From: Neckera pumila
Taxonomy: Eukaryota; Streptophyta; Bryopsida; Hypnales; Neckeraceae
Direction: 5' to 3'
Length of the DNA: 64,000 bases
Assembly (NCBI GenBank): GCA_963969595.1
Contig: OZ018409.1
Location: 15,098,975-15,162,974 of the forward strand
In this document: one piece after another, positions 61,111 through 64,000 of the stretch
Position numbering within the stretch: the first letter of the stretch is position 1
Layout: every line of letters starts with the position of its first letter
Notes under the pieces: model-generated
Database searches by the model: none
The model's input: the letters and a program-made list of their open reading frames with translations, nothing else
Told to the model about the DNA's origin: nothing
Program-made: the position numbers and the translations under genes

Positions 61111-62016
61111 TTAACCCCTAAAGGACCATTGTCCTTTTGGGGGACAAATGCGTTTTCAAGCAGGTACCTACGGGCTGAAATTTTCTTTTCATTTTTTGAA
61201 ATTTTTTTTGGAGGTAGAAAAACTGATTAGCTTCATGGGAATATAAATTTTTTCCCAATCGGTGCTTGGGAACAAAAGTTATGACCAAATAAGCTCAAAA
61301 CAGGGGACGGCGGGTAGCAAAAAAAATTTGCAATTTTTTTTTTTTTTCTTAAGTATTTTTTTTCTCAAAGATTATATTTTTGTCTATCTAGAAATCTTTG
61401 ACTCATTTCATTTGGATTTTGTATGAGAAAGTTATGGACATTCTTGATTTTTGGGCAGTTAGAGCATTTTTTTTGAAAAAAATACTAGTAGGATTCATTT
61501 CTAAATGCAATTTTTCAAAATTTTCAGATTTTTTTTTTGCATGGTTTATTTTACTTGCTAGAAGAATCTCACCATTGGGATTAGTTCATTTTAGCTCACC
61601 TAAAATATATAAATATTTTATATTTTCCTTTTATCATGTATCTACTTCTACTTAACAATTTTTTTAATAATGAAAATTAAGTTTTTTGAAATTTTTTTTT
61701 TTGGCTAGATTCTCAACATTAAAAGCTCAAAACTCTGTAGTCCAAAAAAACAAAGTTAAAAATGTTCAAAGTCAAAAATCTAGTCCCACAATGTGTTGAA
61801 AAACTTTATTTTTCCACTTTAAACGTAGATATCTTGCAATTTGTGCGGTCAAAAATTCTGTAATTTTTTCCACACACTCTTATAGTAGTTAGGTGTAAGA
61901 TCCTATGGTTAGATGTGGAAAAAAAAACATTTTTCAAATTTTTTTACTCTTTGCTATAAAAATGACAGTTTTGAGTGTTTTTTGGCAGAAAAAGGCCTTG
62001 ATCCTTTAGGGGTTAA
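61111..62016. mobile_element. TTAA element, subfamily P2, second insertion in the same host
   Basis: TTAA-CCCCTAAAGGACCATTG ... TGATCCTTTAGGGG-TTAA, 906 bp, same orientation as 59871-60812. The host flanks GTGGTCCAT and AGACCAACTTAT match GTGGTCCAC-TTAA-AAACCAACTCAT at 3106-3130, the uninterrupted site. Confidence 0.88.
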
Positions 62017-62257
62017 AGACCAACTTATATCTATTCAGTACCATTTTGTAGGGTTGATTTGAAGAAGCCAATCGCTTTTAAAGCATCCTACTTTAGAGCA
62101 TCTCCAGTTTTCCACTCCAAACCTCAAAACTGGAATATAATATTTTAATTTCAATTGAAATTAGAACTGAAGAATACTGTCACTGGATGTGCACTAGAAA
62201 ATCATATAAGATTGAGACAAGAATATATAGATTTGGCCATTGGATGACACAAACACC

Positions 62258-62674
62258 TTAACCATTCAAGGACCAGAGGCTTAGAGGGTATTAAAAGAAC
62301 AGCTTGAAATATAGGGACATAGGGTGTTTCACCAATTTTTTCTCTTTGTATAAAACAATTCCAAGATGAGCAAGCAGGATGGCTAAAGGAGTACCACTTG
62401 CTTTGTATAATAATAAAATTTTGAAATGAAACACTCTCTCACATTTGAAGAAATGGTCAAGTAAATTTGACTATTTGGGGCAAAGCATCTTTCAGTAGTT
62501 CCTAAAGAAATTACTAAATATAAATTCAATCAAAATTTTAGTGCATATGAAAGATACTCCTTGCGTCTACCTTCTATTAAAATTTCAGCTTAAAATATGA
62601 AAATCTCTAGTCACACGTACTTGCCCAAAAACTTTGTGTTGCCTAAAATCGCATGCTAGTCCTTTAGGGGTTAA
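62258..62674. mobile_element. Short TTAA element with a P1-like right end
   Basis: TTAA-CCATTCAAGGACC ... CTAGTCCTTTAGGGG-TTAA, 417 bp. The right ~150 bp (from about 62530) match the CGTTTTTTGGC end of subfamily P1 in reverse; the left part does not match. It is an internally deleted or composite copy. Confidence 0.65.
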
Positions 62675-64000
62675 AAGAAAAAAATTCACGGTTAGTTTAA
62701 TCTTGAGGCAGTATTCATGATTTAGAAGAATTGTGATACGGCGTAGTTGCAAGTGCACACAAAGTAAAATATGGAAAACAATGTGCAAAGTAAGGTGACC
62801 TGTTTTCATAAATGAGGGAAATATGATGTCCACTAGGGCCTTTATTATTATATGACAAATGACACATTTATTAGAAAAAAGATGAACCCTGGAAGAGGCC
62901 GTGAGACCTGAGAACGTAGGAAACGCAAGCCAAAAAAAAAAAGGGTTTTTTTGAAACTTCCCAAATAGTATCAAGGTAGATTCTTTCTCCTTATCAAAAT
63001 TTTTACTTAGTTTAGGAACTAATAATCAAACTCAAAACGTATTCAAGAACAATCATTTTTTCAGAGAGTATCATAGCACTAGAGTCTGTATCGATAAACA
63101 AATAGAGTATACATTAATTAGCTAATAGCTAGCCTTTTGTTAACTTCCTAATGTCTGTAATATGATGGAATAACTTGTTTAACAAGATTGTAAATAGAAC
63201 TGAACAAGCTAATCAAACCATTATCCGGAGCTAATGATTGTAGCCTATTGATGAAGTTTATAATTGAAAAATTCCCTTGTTTAGCCTCATCAGTATGAAT
63301 GCAGGCTATCATATTGAAGAACAGCACCTCGGTCAGGAGCTCAGGTCCAAATCAAACAATTAACAAATACAAACAATCTCGATTGGGAAGATAAGGCCAG
63401 TGTTATGAGTCAACAAAACTAGCTGTGTTTCCCAAAGTATCACAGGTATACTCATTTACCGTTTTCTTATGAAACTCAACTGGTCTCACATAAGATGCAA
63501 CTGTAATTACCAAACTTCTACCATTGACCTCAAGGCAAAAACTAATCTAAAAACGAGAGACTAGGAAATGCCTCAGCATACCAATTTACAAGCACACCAA
63601 TTTACAGATAACTAGGTTCTACATCCATCAAAACAGTGATTTGGAGTTTTTTGAAAAATTCCTCTGGAGGTGGTAACCCTAACCTGTGTCCATATCACAC
63701 AGCAATCTGTTAGAATGCCACACAACGTACACGAGGTGTCTTCAGGATACCACAAACTTGTTATTTTTTTACAACAGAGAAAAAAAAAAACATGCTCAAA
63801 ACACAAAAAGAGTTGTAAAAAAGAAATTTTAAACGAACTCATGCACCACCTGTTGGCTGCTATTTTGAGAACCAAGCACCAATTGGCAAGCACGAACTGT
63901 AGATATTTCACTAAAGCAGTACTATTCTAATCCCACACATCCACTCAAACTTGAGTGTTCGTAAAATGCAAACAAAACAAGCTTGTGAAGGGCCCGCTAG
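62675..64000. other. Right end of window, nothing recognised
   Basis: Composition rises slightly after 63200. The minus-strand frames (129 and 99 codons) lack recognisable motifs and are not called. Any gene here would have to continue beyond the window. Confidence 0.35.

Larger units (their letters stand above)
59843..62096. mobile_element. TAAGGTAGGATGC-family element carrying two TTAA insertions
   Basis: Starts TAAGGTAGGATGCTCTAAG and ends GCATCCTACTTTA; interior segments at 60813-61110 and 62017-62090 align in order with 2816-3199. The copy at 2783-3199 is its empty counterpart. Confidence 0.82.

Noticed and set aside
62585..62974. 129-codon minus-strand frame
   Set aside because: Overlaps the end of a TTAA element and has no recognisable domain.

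Overview
This is plant nuclear DNA. The genes have GT-AG introns, and they encode a group-1 LEA protein and a C2-type phospholipase D, both plant families. Genes are sparse, in moderately GC-rich islands inside very AT-rich DNA packed with small DNA transposons and foldback elements. I see no LTR retrotransposon, reverse transcriptase, CRISPR array, rRNA or convincing tRNA. The style suggests a land plant, perhaps a moss or another seed-free plant, but the sequence alone does not settle the species.

Three genes look intact, all on the + strand. (1) A two-exon LEA_1 (D-113 type) gene at 28297-29128, 109 aa, with a perfect ABRE/G-box and a TATA box upstream. (2) A two-exon gene at 42484-44455 for an uncharacterised 283-aa protein with four predicted membrane helices. 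(3) A twelve-coding-exon phospholipase D gene at 48103-55226, 1175 aa, with a Pro-rich repetitive N-terminus, a C2 domain and two HKD motifs. A broken trypsin-like/DegP-like protease relic lies on the - strand at 18435-18992. The three intact genes have no obvious operational link beyond plausible stress and membrane-lipid roles.

The rest is mostly mobile DNA. The standout is a family of TTAA-flanked elements (ends CCCCTAAAG...CTTTAGGGG) of the piggyBac-like type. There are at least eleven copies, and in four cases a related sequence in this same window preserves the uninterrupted single TTAA, so insertion and target duplication can be read directly. Other layers are CACTA MITEs, Helitron-like elements (TC...CTAG, A^T insertion), a hAT MITE with a perfect 8-bp target duplication, a 1.38-kb near-perfect foldback with TA flanks, several other foldback families, and a colinear ~2.7-kb dispersed duplication. 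At 39009-40668 three kinds of element are nested.

Layout: 1-8.4 kb repeats and foldbacks; 8.4-11.6 kb dispersed repeat; 11.9-16.35 kb a TIR-bounded block with possible gene fragments; 18-20 kb CACTA end, protease relic and TTAA element; 22.5-24 kb giant foldback; 24-27.7 kb MITE cluster; 27.7-29.6 kb LEA locus; 29.9-41.2 kb nested transposons; 41.2-55.7 kb gene-rich island; 55.8-62.7 kb more TTAA elements and GC-core repeats; 62.7-64 kb nothing recognised.
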